Part shown: positions 43,337 through 52,441 of the stretch, piece after piece
Numbering within the stretch: the stretch's first letter is position 1
Layout of the letters: each line of letters opens with the position of its first letter
NCBI RefSeq assembly: GCF_029428675.1
Contig: NZ_JAJNEL010000001.1
Span: forward strand, 2,790,001-2,854,000
Source of the DNA: Streptomyces sp. JH14
GTDB taxonomy: Bacteria > Actinomycetota > Actinomycetes > Streptomycetales > Streptomycetaceae
DNA: 64,000 nt
Reading direction: 5' to 3'
The notes under the pieces: model-generated
What the model was told of the DNA's origin: nothing
Seen by the model: the letters and a program-made list of their open reading frames with translations, nothing else
Database searches by the model: none
Program-made: the position numbers and the translations under genes

Positions 43337-44497
43337 TCACTCGTTGGCGGCGCGGGGCCGGTCGCCGTCCTCGTACTGGTCGAAGAGCGGGGTCCGGCCG
43401 CGGTCGCGGGTGCGGCGGGACGTGTTGGTGCGCTGGCGCGGGGCCGTGTCCACCGGTGGCGCCGCGGGGGCCGCCGTGCCCGTCTGCGTCGGTTCGGCGG
43501 TGCTGGAGCGGGCCGCGCTCCAGGTCTCCGGATTGCCGACCTCGACGCCGCCCGTGGCGCGTGGGGCGACGGGGGCGGTGACGTACGTCGGCAACGGGAC
43601 CGGGACCGGCTCCCAGCTGTCGCCCTGGGCCCGGCCGCGTTCGCGCTGCTGGTCGACCCATTCCGCGTGGTCCGTCTGCTCGACCAGCGCGCGGCGGCCC
43701 GCTTCCTGCGGGGAGACCGTGGGAACGGGATCGGACTCGGGGCGGCGCGCTTCGGGCTCCTCGTCGGGCTCGGCGGGCGCCGTCGCCGCCGGCTGGTGCC
43801 TGCGGGGGCGGTTCTCGCGCAGGTGCTGAGCCGCCACCTCCGCCCTGCGCCGGTCCATGGTGAAGGCGAACCGGCGCCGTTCCTGGGCCCGCAGATGCAC
43901 GATGTACGTGCTCAGCAGCACGGCCGGCACCGCGGGCGCCCAGAGGAAGTGGAGACCGCCGACCGCGGCGACGACCGCGCCGAGAGTGAAGGCGAGGAAG
44001 AGGATCGACGTGGTGCGCCGGCGGCGCGCCAGCACCTGCGAGCGCTGGGCGCGCCGGGCGCGCTCCGCGTCGATTCCACCGGGGCGCGCGCGCCGTGCGG
44101 GCGCGGGCACAGTCGGGTGTGCGGGTCTGTCCTGGGTCTGCTGCTCGGGCGCCTGCGACGCGGAAGCCGCACGCTCCGGCGCATGCGCCGGGTCGTTCAC
44201 GCGGGCTTCGGTGTGCGCCGGAGGCGCGGCAAAGGCCCGGACGTCCACGGAATCCATTCGGTCCGTGACCACGTCCGGGTCGGCGTCGGGCTCCGCCTCC
44301 TCGGCGGTGCGTTCCCGCAGCTCCTTGGCGTACCGGCGCTCCATGGCCGCCCGTCCGGACAGCAGCCGGATGGCGGTGCTGAAGCGTTCCGTCGGACGGG
44401 CTTCGTTGAGCTCGTCCTGCCTGCGGAGCCACATCGGCACCAAGTAGGCGGCCCACGCCCCGACGATGACTGCATAGATGAGGCCGCTGCTGCTCAC
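43337..44497 (-). CDS. sepX: SepX/GlpR-type cell division membrane protein
   Basis: This 386-residue protein starts MSSSGLIYAVIVGAWAAYLV, a membrane helix at residues 4-22. It then has the conserved LRRQDELNEARPTERFSTAIRLLSGR, a long disordered stretch, and two further helices near 164-200. The tail is long, disordered and Pro/Arg-rich. This is SepX of Streptomyces, a divisome-stabilising protein, and GlpR of corynebacteria, where it is the membrane receptor for the MoeA-like protein Glp. The moeA-like gene lies upstream in the same run (46497-47807), in agreement. Start GTG 44497; a TACGGT -10-like box seven bases before it suggests a leaderless mRNA. The identification is by memory of the conserved N-terminus. 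Confidence 0.82.
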   Translation of the reverse strand: MSSSGLIYAVIVGAWAAYLVPMWLRRQDELNEARPTERFSTAIRLLSGRAAMERRYAKELRERTAEEAEPDADPDVVTDRMDSVDVRAFAAPPAHTEARVNDPAHAPERAASASQAPEQQTQDRPAHPTVPAPARRARPGGIDAERARRAQRSQVLARRRRTTSILFLAFTLGAVVAAVGGLHFLWAPAVPAVLLSTYIVHLRAQERRRFAFTMDRRRAEVAAQHLRENRPRRHQPAATAPAEPDEEPEARRPESDPVPTVSPQEAGRRALVEQTDHAEWVDQQRERGRAQGDSWEPVPVPLPTYVTAPVAPRATGGVEVGNPETWSAARSSTAEPTQTGTAAPAAPPVDTAPRQRTNTSRRTRDRGRTPLFDQYEDGDRPRAANE

Positions 44498-44660
44498 GTC
44501 TCACACCGTAGAGGGGTTTGCACGGGGGCATCCGCCAATTGGCCCGGTGTGTCGCACGATCTGGCTGATATCACGGACTTTTTTTGTGATTGTTCGGATC
44601 AACAGTCGGCGTTTGCGTGCTCGTTAGCAGTCGCGCCGCGATCAATTTCGAACACTTATT

Positions 44661-45266
44661 TTATTTTGCGTGGCGTTCCGGCCGCGCCCGATGCCAGCGC
44701 CGAAGCAGCCCGTCGGGCACTTCCTCCGCGGTGAGCGCGAAGATCAGATGGTCCCGCCATGCGCCGTCAATGTGGAGATAGCGTGGACGCAGCCCTTCCT
44801 CGCGGAATCCGAGTTTCTCCACGACTCTTCGGCTGGGCCCGTTCTCGGGGCGAATGCACACCTCGATGCGGTGAAGTCCGACCGACCTGAAGCAGTGGTC
44901 GACGGCGAGGGCGACCGCCGTCGGCATCACACCGCGGCCCGCCACTTCCTGGTCCACCCAGTAACCGATATGGCCCGAGCACATCGATCCCCACGTGATG
45001 CCGGCGACCGTCAACTGCCCGACCAGGCGGCCCTCGTACTCGATGGCGAAGGGCAGCATCCGGCCCGCGTTCGCCTCCGAGCGCAGATGGCGGATCATCT
45101 GACGGTACGTGGGGCGCCGGGCCACCGGGCCACCCGGGCCGGGCGGCGGGACGGTCGCTTCCCAGGGGCGCAGCCAGTCACGGTTGCGCCGGTTGACCTC
45201 GCGCCACACACGCTGGTCACGCAGCTTTATCGGCCGGAGGGCGATCACGCCGTCCGTCAGGGTCAC
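44661..45266 (-). CDS. GNAT acetyltransferase, RimJ-like
   Basis: This protein of about 201 residues resembles RimJ-type N-terminal or small-molecule acetyltransferases: LRPIKLRDQRVWREVNRRN, GYWVDQEVAGRGVMPTAVALAVDHCF for acetyl-CoA, and NGPSRRVVEKLGFREEGL. I give the first standard start, GTG 45266, but no binding site precedes it. An in-frame CTG at 45287 has GGGAG six bases upstream and overlaps the mog stop as CTGA, like the other overlaps in this operon. The true protein may therefore be 208 residues with CTG as start. Confidence 0.88.
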   Translation of the reverse strand: MTLTDGVIALRPIKLRDQRVWREVNRRNRDWLRPWEATVPPPGPGGPVARRPTYRQMIRHLRSEANAGRMLPFAIEYEGRLVGQLTVAGITWGSMCSGHIGYWVDQEVAGRGVMPTAVALAVDHCFRSVGLHRIEVCIRPENGPSRRVVEKLGFREEGLRPRYLHIDGAWRDHLIFALTAEEVPDGLLRRWHRARPERHAK

Positions 45267-45283
45267 CGGCCAGGTGGGGACGT

Positions 45284-45874
45284 TCAGCTCGGGCTCCCGG
45301 GTCGGGGGTGGTCGCCGCCGCGCAGCTGGTCGACGGCGTGCACCAGAAGGCGTTCGAGGACGGCGAGCCCGTCGCGCACCCCGCCGGTGGAGCCCGGCAG
45401 GTTCACGACGAGGGTCCGGCCGGCCACACCTGCGAGGCCCCGGGAGAGCGCCGCCGTGGGGACCTTGTCGCGGCCCTCGGCGCGGATCGCCTCGGGGATG
45501 CCGGGGATCTCGTGGTCGAGGACGCGGCGGGTGACATCGGGGGTGCGGTCGGTCGGCGAGATGCCCGTACCGCCGGTGGTGACGATGACGTCGTACGCGG
45601 CGGCCACCCCTGCCCGCAGTGCCTGCTCGACGGGGTCGCCGTCGGGGACGACCTGCGGCCCGTCGACGGTGAAGCCGAGCGCGGTGAGCGCCTCGACGAT
45701 CAAGGGGCCGCCCCGGTCGGCGTAGACCCCTGCCGAGGCACGGTTCGACGCGGTCACGACGAGTGCGGAACGGGGGGCGGGCAGCGCGCTGCCGGACGGT
45801 GCGGCCCGGTGCTCACGGCCGGAAGGCGCGCCCTCGTGCGAACCGCCGGCCGGCACGGCCTCGGGCACCGTCAT
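45284..45874 (-). CDS. mog: Molybdopterin adenylyltransferase-like protein
   Basis: This 196-residue MogA/MoaB-family protein adenylates molybdopterin ahead of metal insertion by MoeA. After a disordered about 35-residue start it has VVTASNRASAGVYADRGG, TTGGTGISPTDRTPD and the end segment VVNLPGSTGGVRDGL. ATG 45874 overlaps the moaC stop (ATGA). Whether it acts as MogA (adenylation) or as a MoaB-like paralogue cannot be decided here. Confidence 0.9.
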   Translation of the reverse strand: MTVPEAVPAGGSHEGAPSGREHRAAPSGSALPAPRSALVVTASNRASAGVYADRGGPLIVEALTALGFTVDGPQVVPDGDPVEQALRAGVAAAYDVIVTTGGTGISPTDRTPDVTRRVLDHEIPGIPEAIRAEGRDKVPTAALSRGLAGVAGRTLVVNLPGSTGGVRDGLAVLERLLVHAVDQLRGGDHPRPGSPS

Positions 45875-46371
45875 GCGTCCGCTCCCTCCGGCGCGGGGCG
45901 CCGGTAGTCGCCGGACTTGCCGCCGGACTTCGCCTCGACCCGGACATCCGTGATGACCGCGCTCTTGTCGACCGCCTTGATCATGTCGATCACGGTGAGC
46001 GCGGCGACCGAGACGGCCGTCAGGGCCTCCATCTCGACGCCGGTGCGGTCCGTCGTCTTCACCGTGGCGAGGATCTCCACCGCGTCGTCGGCGACGCTCA
46101 GGTCGACCTTCACACCGGAGACGGCGAGCGGGTGGCAGAGCGGGATCAGCTCGGGGGTGCGCTTGGCGCCCATGATCCCGGCGATACGGGCCGTGGCCAG
46201 GGCGTCGCCCTTGGGAACGCCCTCGCCCCGGAGCAGTTCGACGACGCGCGGCGAGACGAGGACCCGGCCGCTGGCGCGGGCCACGCGCGCGGTGACGTCC
46301 TTCTCGGACACGTCGACCATCCGGGCCGCGCCCGCCTCGTCGATATGCGTCAGCCTGTTCTGCGTACTCAC
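45871..46371 (-). CDS. moaC: Cyclic pyranopterin monophosphate synthase
   Basis: This 166-residue MoaC makes the cyclic pyranopterin in the first stage of molybdenum cofactor synthesis with MoaA (not in this window). Motifs: HIDEAGAARMVDVSEK, AGIMGAKRTPELIPLCHPL, VEMEALTAVSVAALTVIDMIK. The start is GTG 46371 with GGAG four bases upstream. It is coupled to mog by a four-base overlap. Confidence 0.95.
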   Translation of the reverse strand: MSTQNRLTHIDEAGAARMVDVSEKDVTARVARASGRVLVSPRVVELLRGEGVPKGDALATARIAGIMGAKRTPELIPLCHPLAVSGVKVDLSVADDAVEILATVKTTDRTGVEMEALTAVSVAALTVIDMIKAVDKSAVITDVRVEAKSGGKSGDYRRPAPEGADA

Positions 46372-46409
46372 TGAACTCCGCCTAGCGGTAGGGCGCCGGT
46401 TGCCCGCTC

Positions 46410-46431
46410 GGCCCGCACCGGGGTGCGGGCC
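46410..46431 (-). terminator. Hairpin between moeA-like and moaC genes
   Basis: A 10-bp GC stem with a very small loop (46410-46419 with 46422-46431) lies in the 125-base gap. It may be an attenuator that lowers expression of the downstream genes or a weak terminator. Confidence 0.45.
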
Positions 46432-46496
46432 GGGGGTCCGGGGGGTGTCCCCCGGTAAGGCACAGCGGCAGACACCGTACCGCCACCGGCTCGCGT

Positions 46497-47807
46497 TCAG
46501 CGGAGCAGGATCACCTCGGTGACCGCGCCGGACTCCGCGGAGGTGACGTCCTCGGGCAGCACGATCAGCGCGTCCGCCTGGGCGAGGGCGGCGATCAGAT
46601 GGGACCCGGAGCCACCGACGGGCGTGACGCTGCCCTCCTCCGCGTCGTACGTGCCGCGCAGGAACTGGCGCCTGCCGGCCGGCGAGGTGAGGGCCTTGTC
46701 GGTCTTCAGGGTGGCCCGGACCCTCGGACGGTTCAGCTCTTCCAGGCCCATCAGCTTGCGGATCGCGGGCCGCACGAACAGCTCGAACGAGACGTACGAC
46801 GAGACGGGGTTGCCCGGCAGCGCCAGCAGCGGCGTGTGCTCGGGGCCGATCGAGCCGAAGCCCTGCGGCTTGCCCGGCTGCATGGCGAGCTTGCGGAAGT
46901 CGACGCCGCTGCCCGGCTCGTCCTCGTCGCCGACGGAGGACAGGGCCTCCTTGACCACGTCGTACGCGCCGACGCTGACGCCCCCCGTGGTGACGACGAT
47001 GTCGGCGCGGATCAGCTGGTCCTCGATCGTGGCGCGGAGCGTATCGGCGTCGTCCGCGACGGCACCGACCCGGTAGGAGATGGCTCCGGCGTCACGCGCG
47101 GCGGCCGTCAGCGCGAAGCTGTTCGAGTCGTAGATCCGGCCGCCGGTCAGCTCCTCGCCGGGCTGCACCAATTCGCTGCCGGTGGAGATGACGACGACGC
47201 GCGGCCGGGGCCGCACCTTCACGGTGGAGCGGCCGATCGCGGCGAGCAGCCCGATCTGCGGCGGCCCGATGACCGAACCGGCCCGCAGGGCCAGATCGCC
47301 GGGCTGTACATCGCTGCCGCGGGCCCGCACATGGGCACGTGCCGCGACGGGGCGGTGGACGCGGACCTCGCCGCCCGCGTCCTGCGGGGCGTCGCTGTGG
47401 GCGCGCATGGTGTCCGCCGGGCCGCCCCCCGTACCGCCGTCGGTCCACTCGACCGGTACGACGGCCTGCGCACCGGCCGGCAGCGGGGCGCCGGTCATGA
47501 TGCGGGCGGCCTCGCCGGGGCCCACGGTCTGGTCGTCGGAGAGTCCGTCGCTGCCGGCAGCGACGTCACCGATGACGGTGAGCACCGCGGGGAACTCCTC
47601 GCTGGCGCCCTCGACATCGGCGATGCGGACCGCGTAACCGTCCATCGAGCTGTTGTCGAAGGGCGGCAGGGCGATCTCCACCATGACGTCCTCGACGAGG
47701 ACACAGCCCTGGGCCTCGGGCAGTTGCAGCTCGATGGGATCGAGCGGCCGTACCGCGGCGAGGATGTCGTCCAGGTGCTCGTCCACCGACCAGATCGTGC
47801 TGCTCAA
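46497..47807 (-). CDS. moeA: MoeA/gephyrin-like protein, possible Glp
   Basis: This 436-residue protein has the MoeA family order: VDEHLDDILAAV, PPFDNSSMDGYAVR, RIMTGAPLPAGAQAV, the MPT-binding VVISTGSEL and TTGGVSVGAYD, and ALPGNPVSSYV, then domain IV. The family inserts molybdenum into molybdopterin, but in corynebacteria the relative named Glp works with FtsZ and the GlpR receptor in division. A sepX gene four genes on supports a Glp role here; both roles may combine. I chose TTG 47807, with GAGGAG about 10 bases upstream; the next standard start would cut conserved sequence. It follows galU after 4 bases. Confidence 0.9.
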   Translation of the reverse strand: MSSTIWSVDEHLDDILAAVRPLDPIELQLPEAQGCVLVEDVMVEIALPPFDNSSMDGYAVRIADVEGASEEFPAVLTVIGDVAAGSDGLSDDQTVGPGEAARIMTGAPLPAGAQAVVPVEWTDGGTGGGPADTMRAHSDAPQDAGGEVRVHRPVAARAHVRARGSDVQPGDLALRAGSVIGPPQIGLLAAIGRSTVKVRPRPRVVVISTGSELVQPGEELTGGRIYDSNSFALTAAARDAGAISYRVGAVADDADTLRATIEDQLIRADIVVTTGGVSVGAYDVVKEALSSVGDEDEPGSGVDFRKLAMQPGKPQGFGSIGPEHTPLLALPGNPVSSYVSFELFVRPAIRKLMGLEELNRPRVRATLKTDKALTSPAGRRQFLRGTYDAEEGSVTPVGGSGSHLIAALAQADALIVLPEDVTSAESGAVTEVILLR

Positions 47808-47811
47808 AGTG

Positions 47812-48714
47812 CTACATCTCCTCGGTGACGTAACTGCGGAGCCAGGCGCGGAAGTCCGGGCCCAGATCTTCACGTTCGCACGCGAGTCTGACAATGGCGC
47901 GGAGGTAATCGCTGCGGTCGCCGGTGTCATAGCGACGGCCCTTGAACACGACACCGTGCACGGGGCCGCCGACCTTCTCGTCCTCGGCGAGCAGTTGCAG
48001 GGCGTCGGTGAGCTGGATCTCGCCGCCGCGGCCCGGCTCGGTCCTGCGCAGTATCTCGAAGACGGCCGGGTCGAGCACATAGCGGCCGATGATGGCGAGG
48101 TTGCTGGGCGCGTCCGCCGGATCGGGCTTCTCGACCAGGCCGGTGATCTTGACGACATCACCGTCGACGGTGGTGTCGACGGCCGCACAGCCGTACAGGT
48201 GGATCTGCTCCGGCTCGACCTCCATCAGCGCGATGACGCTGCCGCCCTCGCGCTCCTGCACCTCGACCATGCGGGCGAGCAGCGGGTCGCGCGGATCGAT
48301 CAGGTCGTCGCCGAGGAGCACCGCGAACGGCTGGTCGCCGACGTGCGGGGCGGCGCACAGCACGGCGTGGCCGAGGCCGCGCGGGTCGCCCTGGCGGACG
48401 TAGTGCATGGTGGCGAGGTCGCTCGACTCCTGGACCTTCCGGAGCCGGTCGGCGTCTCCCTTGCGGGTGAGTGCCGACTCCAGTTCGTAGTTGCGGTCGA
48501 AGTGGTCCTCGAGCGGGCGCTTGTTGCGTCCGGTGATCATGAGTACGTCGGAGAGGCCGGCGGCCACCGCCTCCTCGACGACGTACTGGATCGCAGGCTT
48601 GTCGACGACAGGCAGCATCTCCTTGGGAGTGGCTTTGGTGGCCGGCAGGAAGCGGGTACCGAGGCCTGCGGCCGGGATGACAGCCTTGCTGATCCTGGGG
48701 TGCGACTGAGTCAT
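47812..48714 (-). CDS. galU: UTP-glucose-1-phosphate uridylyltransferase
   Basis: This 300-residue enzyme makes UDP-glucose for cell wall and storage polymers. The nucleotide-binding AAGLGTRFLPATKATPKEML is near the N-terminus, then LGDDLIDP, VEKPDP and the sugar-binding FKGRRYDTGD. ATG 48714 starts the minus-strand run galU, moeA, moaC, mog, acetyltransferase, sepX. Confidence 0.96.
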   Translation of the reverse strand: MTQSHPRISKAVIPAAGLGTRFLPATKATPKEMLPVVDKPAIQYVVEEAVAAGLSDVLMITGRNKRPLEDHFDRNYELESALTRKGDADRLRKVQESSDLATMHYVRQGDPRGLGHAVLCAAPHVGDQPFAVLLGDDLIDPRDPLLARMVEVQEREGGSVIALMEVEPEQIHLYGCAAVDTTVDGDVVKITGLVEKPDPADAPSNLAIIGRYVLDPAVFEILRRTEPGRGGEIQLTDALQLLAEDEKVGGPVHGVVFKGRRYDTGDRSDYLRAIVRLACEREDLGPDFRAWLRSYVTEEM

Positions 48715-48767
48715 GCGCGTAACGATAGCCCGTGCCTTTGGGGTGAAGATTAGACTCCGGTTAACTT

Positions 48768-48785
48768 TGTACCTCTATATGTACA
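48768..48785. promoter_or_regulatory. Inverted repeat in the galU/fthC promoter region
   Basis: TGTACCTCTATATGTACA has 5-base perfect arms around an AT-rich centre that could also serve as a -10 box. It lies between the divergent galU and fthC genes and could affect either. Confidence 0.4.
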
Positions 48786-48820
48786 TACGAGAGACTTGCG
48801 GGTGCCCGTTGAATACCGAC

Positions 48821-49402
48821 ATGTCCGCAAAGGCTGCGCTTCGGCGCGAACTGCTTGCCGGGCGATCGCTCCTGAGCGGGGACGACGTGCAGGACACCGC
48901 GGTGGTGCTGGCCCGTGCGGCGATGGACCTCCCGGAGCTGACCGAGGCCCGCACCGTCGCCGCGTACGTCTCGGTGGGGAGCGAGCCGGGGACCCGTGCA
49001 CTCCTGGATGCGCTGCGCGCGCGGGGCGTACGCGTGCTGCTGCCGGTACTCCTCCCGGACAACGATCTGGACTGGGCCGCCTACGAAGGTGCCGGCAGCC
49101 TGGCGCGGGCAGGACGCGGGCTGCTGGAACCGGACGGTCCGCGGCTCGGGCCGGACGTCGTCCTCGACGCCGACGTGGTCCTGCTGCCGGGGCTCGCGGT
49201 GGACGGGCGCGGGATGCGGCTCGGCCGCGGCGGCGGTTCGTACGACCGGGTGCTGGCCCGGCTCTCGGCGGCCGGGGCGCATCCGGCCCTGATCGTCCTG
49301 CTCTACGACGACGAGGTGGTCGCGCAGGTTCCCGTGGAACCGCACGACCACCCCGTGGACGCCGTGGTGACACCGGCCGGAGCGCGGCGCTTCACCGTCT
49401 GA
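48821..49402 (+). CDS. fthC: 5-formyltetrahydrofolate cyclo-ligase
   Basis: This 193-residue enzyme returns 5-formyl-THF to the folate pool using ATP. The start AKAALRREL, the middle LLPVLLPDNDLDW and the binding motif LPGLAVDGRGMRLGRGGGSYDR are family marks, as is the HDHPVDAVVTP end. I chose ATG 48821; an in-frame TTG at 48809 is possible, and neither has a good ribosome binding site. Confidence 0.9.
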   Translation: MSAKAALRRELLAGRSLLSGDDVQDTAVVLARAAMDLPELTEARTVAAYVSVGSEPGTRALLDALRARGVRVLLPVLLPDNDLDWAAYEGAGSLARAGRGLLEPDGPRLGPDVVLDADVVLLPGLAVDGRGMRLGRGGGSYDRVLARLSAAGAHPALIVLLYDDEVVAQVPVEPHDHPVDAVVTPAGARRFTV

Positions 49403-49471
49403 GCCGGGCCCGGAGCGCGCCGGGCCCGGCACCCCGGTGCCGGCCCGCCGCGGCTGTGCCGGCCCGCCCCG

Positions 49472-52225
49472 TCAGGACGGTTTGAGCGTCAACGTGTCCT
49501 TCGTCGCCTGGGCCACGGCATTCGTCCCGAAGGACCAGTCGAGCAGGTCACCGTTGGCCCACAGGTCGGTCTGATCCGTGTAGTGCGCGCTGAACGCGTG
49601 CCCGGAGGCGCCGGTGAGGTTGATCCAGCGGGACTTGTCCCAGTCCCCCACGTTGACGACCATCCGCATCGACGGGACCCAGATGACCTCGTAGCCGCCC
49701 GCCGCGTTCCAGCCGGCGGCGTTGACCGCGGCCTCGCCGCCACCCAGGTTCCACGGGCCGCGGTTGAGGGCCCGCTGGAGCAGATCGGGACCTTCGGTAC
49801 CGAGGGTCTGGTTCTTCAGGGTCAGCTGGTGCAGCCGGCCCCAGCTCCAGGTGGTGATGTCCTTGCCGAGCTTGGCGGTCAGCTCCCAGCGGGCGTCCTT
49901 CATGGCGCGGCCGAACAGCTCGTCACGGCTCTCGGTCGCCGTGTCCTTGCGGTTCTTCGGCGCCTTCCACCAGTCGTTGTTCTCGTCGTCCATGATGCTC
50001 GCGACCACCTGGTACCAGCGATCGCCGCCGTCCGGCTGCGCCGAGTCCGTGTCGCGCTGGCCGCATTCGCGCACCGGCTTGTCCTGCTCGTCGACCGGGC
50101 CCGTGCTGTCGGCCGGGAGCACGGTGAGGCACTCGCCCTTGACCCGCAGCTCCTTGGGCAGCTTGTCGCCGAAGGCCAGCTTGAGGATGTTGCGCCAGAC
50201 CGCGTTGAAGTACGCGGCGGCCGCCGAGTCGGGCTCCTGGGTGTAGTCCCAGCCCTCCAGGAGCTTCTGTGCCTCACGGACGCTCTTGTCGGAGACATTG
50301 ATCTTCATCAGCTCGGGCACCAGCAGCGCGGCGATCTCGCTGGTGTTGTCCATCTGCATCTTCTGCATGTCGTCGGTCGAGATCTTCCCGCCGCCCTTGA
50401 TCTTCGACTCGATGAGGTCGTTGATCCGCTGGCTGCGAGTGCCGTAGCCCCAGTCCTTGGTGAGGAGGTGGGGGTACTTCTTCTCGTCGATGACGGCCTG
50501 GTTGGCGGTGACGATGTAGCCGCGCTTCGGGTTGTACTCGTACGGCAGCTCGTCGAACGGGATCGGGTCCTTGCGCCAGCCGTACGCCGACGTCCAGCCG
50601 GGGCTGGGCATCGTGCCGTCTCCCGTCTTGCGGACCGGGATCGTGCCGGGTGCCTGATAGCCGATATTGCCCTTGGTGTCCGCGTAGACGAGGTTCTGCG
50701 AGGGCACCTCGAAATGCCTGGCGGCGGCCCGGAAGGTCTTGAAGTCCTTGGCCTGGTTCAGCTCGAAGACGGCGTCCATCGAGTGCCCGGGCTGCAGCGC
50801 GGTCCACTTCAGGGCGACCGCGTAACCGTCGGCCCGGTCCGGCGCGGAGTTGGTGACGGGAGCCTTCTGGCCGACCTTCTCCAGCTCACCGCTGCGGTCG
50901 GAGACCAGCGGACCGTTGTTCGTCTCACGCACCGTGATGTGGCGGCTGGCACCGCCCGCGACCTTGATGGTCTCCTTACGGGTGACGAAGGGCTTCACCT
51001 TGCCGTCGTACTGGTAGCCGTCGCCGGAGACCTTCTCCAGGAAGAGGTCGGTGACGTCCGCGCCGAGGTTGGTGAAGCCCCAGGCGATGTCCTGGTTGTG
51101 GCCGATTATCACGCCCGGCATGCCGGAGAAGGTGTAGCCGGCGGTGTCGTACCGGCAGGTCGCCGAGAGCTGCCGGCAGTGCAGCCCCATCTGATACCAG
51201 AGCGACGGCAGCTGCGGCGCCAGGTGCGGGTCGTTGGCGAGCAGCGGCTTGCCGGTGGTGGTGTACGTGCCGGAGACGACCCAGGAGTTGGACCCGATGC
51301 CGTTGCCGTTCGGGCCGAGCAGCGCGGGGATCTCGTCGAGGGTGTCGGAGAGCGAGGAGAGCTGGGTGTTCAGGCCCTCGGTGGCGCCCTGCACCGTGCT
51401 CGAACCGACACCGGTGGACGGCGTCGCCGCCGGGTCGAACACGCCGGTGACCGGCGCGATCGCGCCCTGGCCGACGATCGGCCTGTGCTTGTCGTACGGG
51501 TACGCGGGGTACAGGTCCGCGATCTGCTTCGCGCTGAGCCTGCTGGTCATCAGCGAGCGGTCGATCTCGTCCTGCATGTTGCCGCGCAGGTCCCAGGCCA
51601 TCGCCTTCAGCCAGGCGACCGAGTCGACCGGGGTCCACTCGGTCGGCTTGTAGTCGTTGGTCAGGCCGAGCGCGGCGTACTCGACGGAGATGTCCTTGCC
51701 GTCGCGCCCCTTGAGGTAGGCGTTCACCCCGTCCGCATACGCCTGGAGGTTCTTCTTGGTGTCCGCGGACAGGACGGTGTCGTACTCCTCCTGCGCGATC
51801 TTGCGCCAGCCCAGCGTGCGCAGGAAGGCGTCCGTGTCGACCTGACCGGAGCCGAACATCTCGGAGAGCCGGCCGGCCGTCAGGTGACGGCGGACGTCCA
51901 TCTCCCAGAAGCGGTCCTGGGCCTGCACGAAGCCCTGGGCGCGGAACAGGTCGGCGTCGGAGTCCGCGTAGATCTGCGGAATTCCATAGCTGTCGCGTTT
52001 GACGTCGACGCTTCCGGAGAGGCCGTCGATCTTGACCGACCCGTTCGTCTGCGGGTACGAGGCCCGCACGGTAGCTACGGACCAGAACGCGCCGTAACCG
52101 ATACCCGCGACAAGCGCCAGCACCAGGACGATCACGATCAGGCGGGCACGTCGCCCCTTCTTCTTGCCGGTCTTCTCGCCGGCGGAGCCGGAAGAGCCGG
52201 AAGAGGCGGTTGTGTTGGCGGGCAT
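49472..52225 (-). CDS. Penicillin-acylase-family N-terminal nucleophile hydrolase
   Basis: This 917-residue enzyme has a Lys/Arg-rich start, one membrane helix (ARLIVIVLVLALVAGIGYG), and an alpha-subunit part with RDSYGIPQIYADSDADLF. The autocatalytic cut site follows in GNGIGSNSWVVSG, where Ser312 becomes the nucleophile after cleavage between Gly311 and Ser312. The beta part has NDPHL, FSGMPGVIIGHNQDIAWGFTN and other family segments. It is anchored outside the cell. Family members split amides such as penicillins or acyl-homoserine lactones; the substrate here is unknown. ATG 52225 has AAGGA upstream. Confidence 0.93.
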   Translation of the reverse strand: MPANTTASSGSSGSAGEKTGKKKGRRARLIVIVLVLALVAGIGYGAFWSVATVRASYPQTNGSVKIDGLSGSVDVKRDSYGIPQIYADSDADLFRAQGFVQAQDRFWEMDVRRHLTAGRLSEMFGSGQVDTDAFLRTLGWRKIAQEEYDTVLSADTKKNLQAYADGVNAYLKGRDGKDISVEYAALGLTNDYKPTEWTPVDSVAWLKAMAWDLRGNMQDEIDRSLMTSRLSAKQIADLYPAYPYDKHRPIVGQGAIAPVTGVFDPAATPSTGVGSSTVQGATEGLNTQLSSLSDTLDEIPALLGPNGNGIGSNSWVVSGTYTTTGKPLLANDPHLAPQLPSLWYQMGLHCRQLSATCRYDTAGYTFSGMPGVIIGHNQDIAWGFTNLGADVTDLFLEKVSGDGYQYDGKVKPFVTRKETIKVAGGASRHITVRETNNGPLVSDRSGELEKVGQKAPVTNSAPDRADGYAVALKWTALQPGHSMDAVFELNQAKDFKTFRAAARHFEVPSQNLVYADTKGNIGYQAPGTIPVRKTGDGTMPSPGWTSAYGWRKDPIPFDELPYEYNPKRGYIVTANQAVIDEKKYPHLLTKDWGYGTRSQRINDLIESKIKGGGKISTDDMQKMQMDNTSEIAALLVPELMKINVSDKSVREAQKLLEGWDYTQEPDSAAAAYFNAVWRNILKLAFGDKLPKELRVKGECLTVLPADSTGPVDEQDKPVRECGQRDTDSAQPDGGDRWYQVVASIMDDENNDWWKAPKNRKDTATESRDELFGRAMKDARWELTAKLGKDITTWSWGRLHQLTLKNQTLGTEGPDLLQRALNRGPWNLGGGEAAVNAAGWNAAGGYEVIWVPSMRMVVNVGDWDKSRWINLTGASGHAFSAHYTDQTDLWANGDLLDWSFGTNAVAQATKDTLTLKPS

Positions 52226-52441
52226 CGCTGTCCTTCGAGGGGCAGGGTGGTCCTGGGAGTGCAGGAGCAACCATAGGCGCAGCACCGAAGCGAGTCCGAC
52301 GCGGTACAGAGATGCATCGAATTGACGAGCGATCGCACGAGCACTCGACCGCGTCAAGAAAACGTTAAAGATTAGGTAAGGTAACGAAGTACCGGCCGCC
52401 GGAGGACGATCCGGCAGGCGTACGCAGGGAAGGAACGGCCA

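Noticed and set aside
49415..49455. Perfect terminator between fthC and the acylase gene
   Set aside because: Several GC-rich complementary words exist, but the best stem has a mismatch and no single clear structure, so it is not listed.
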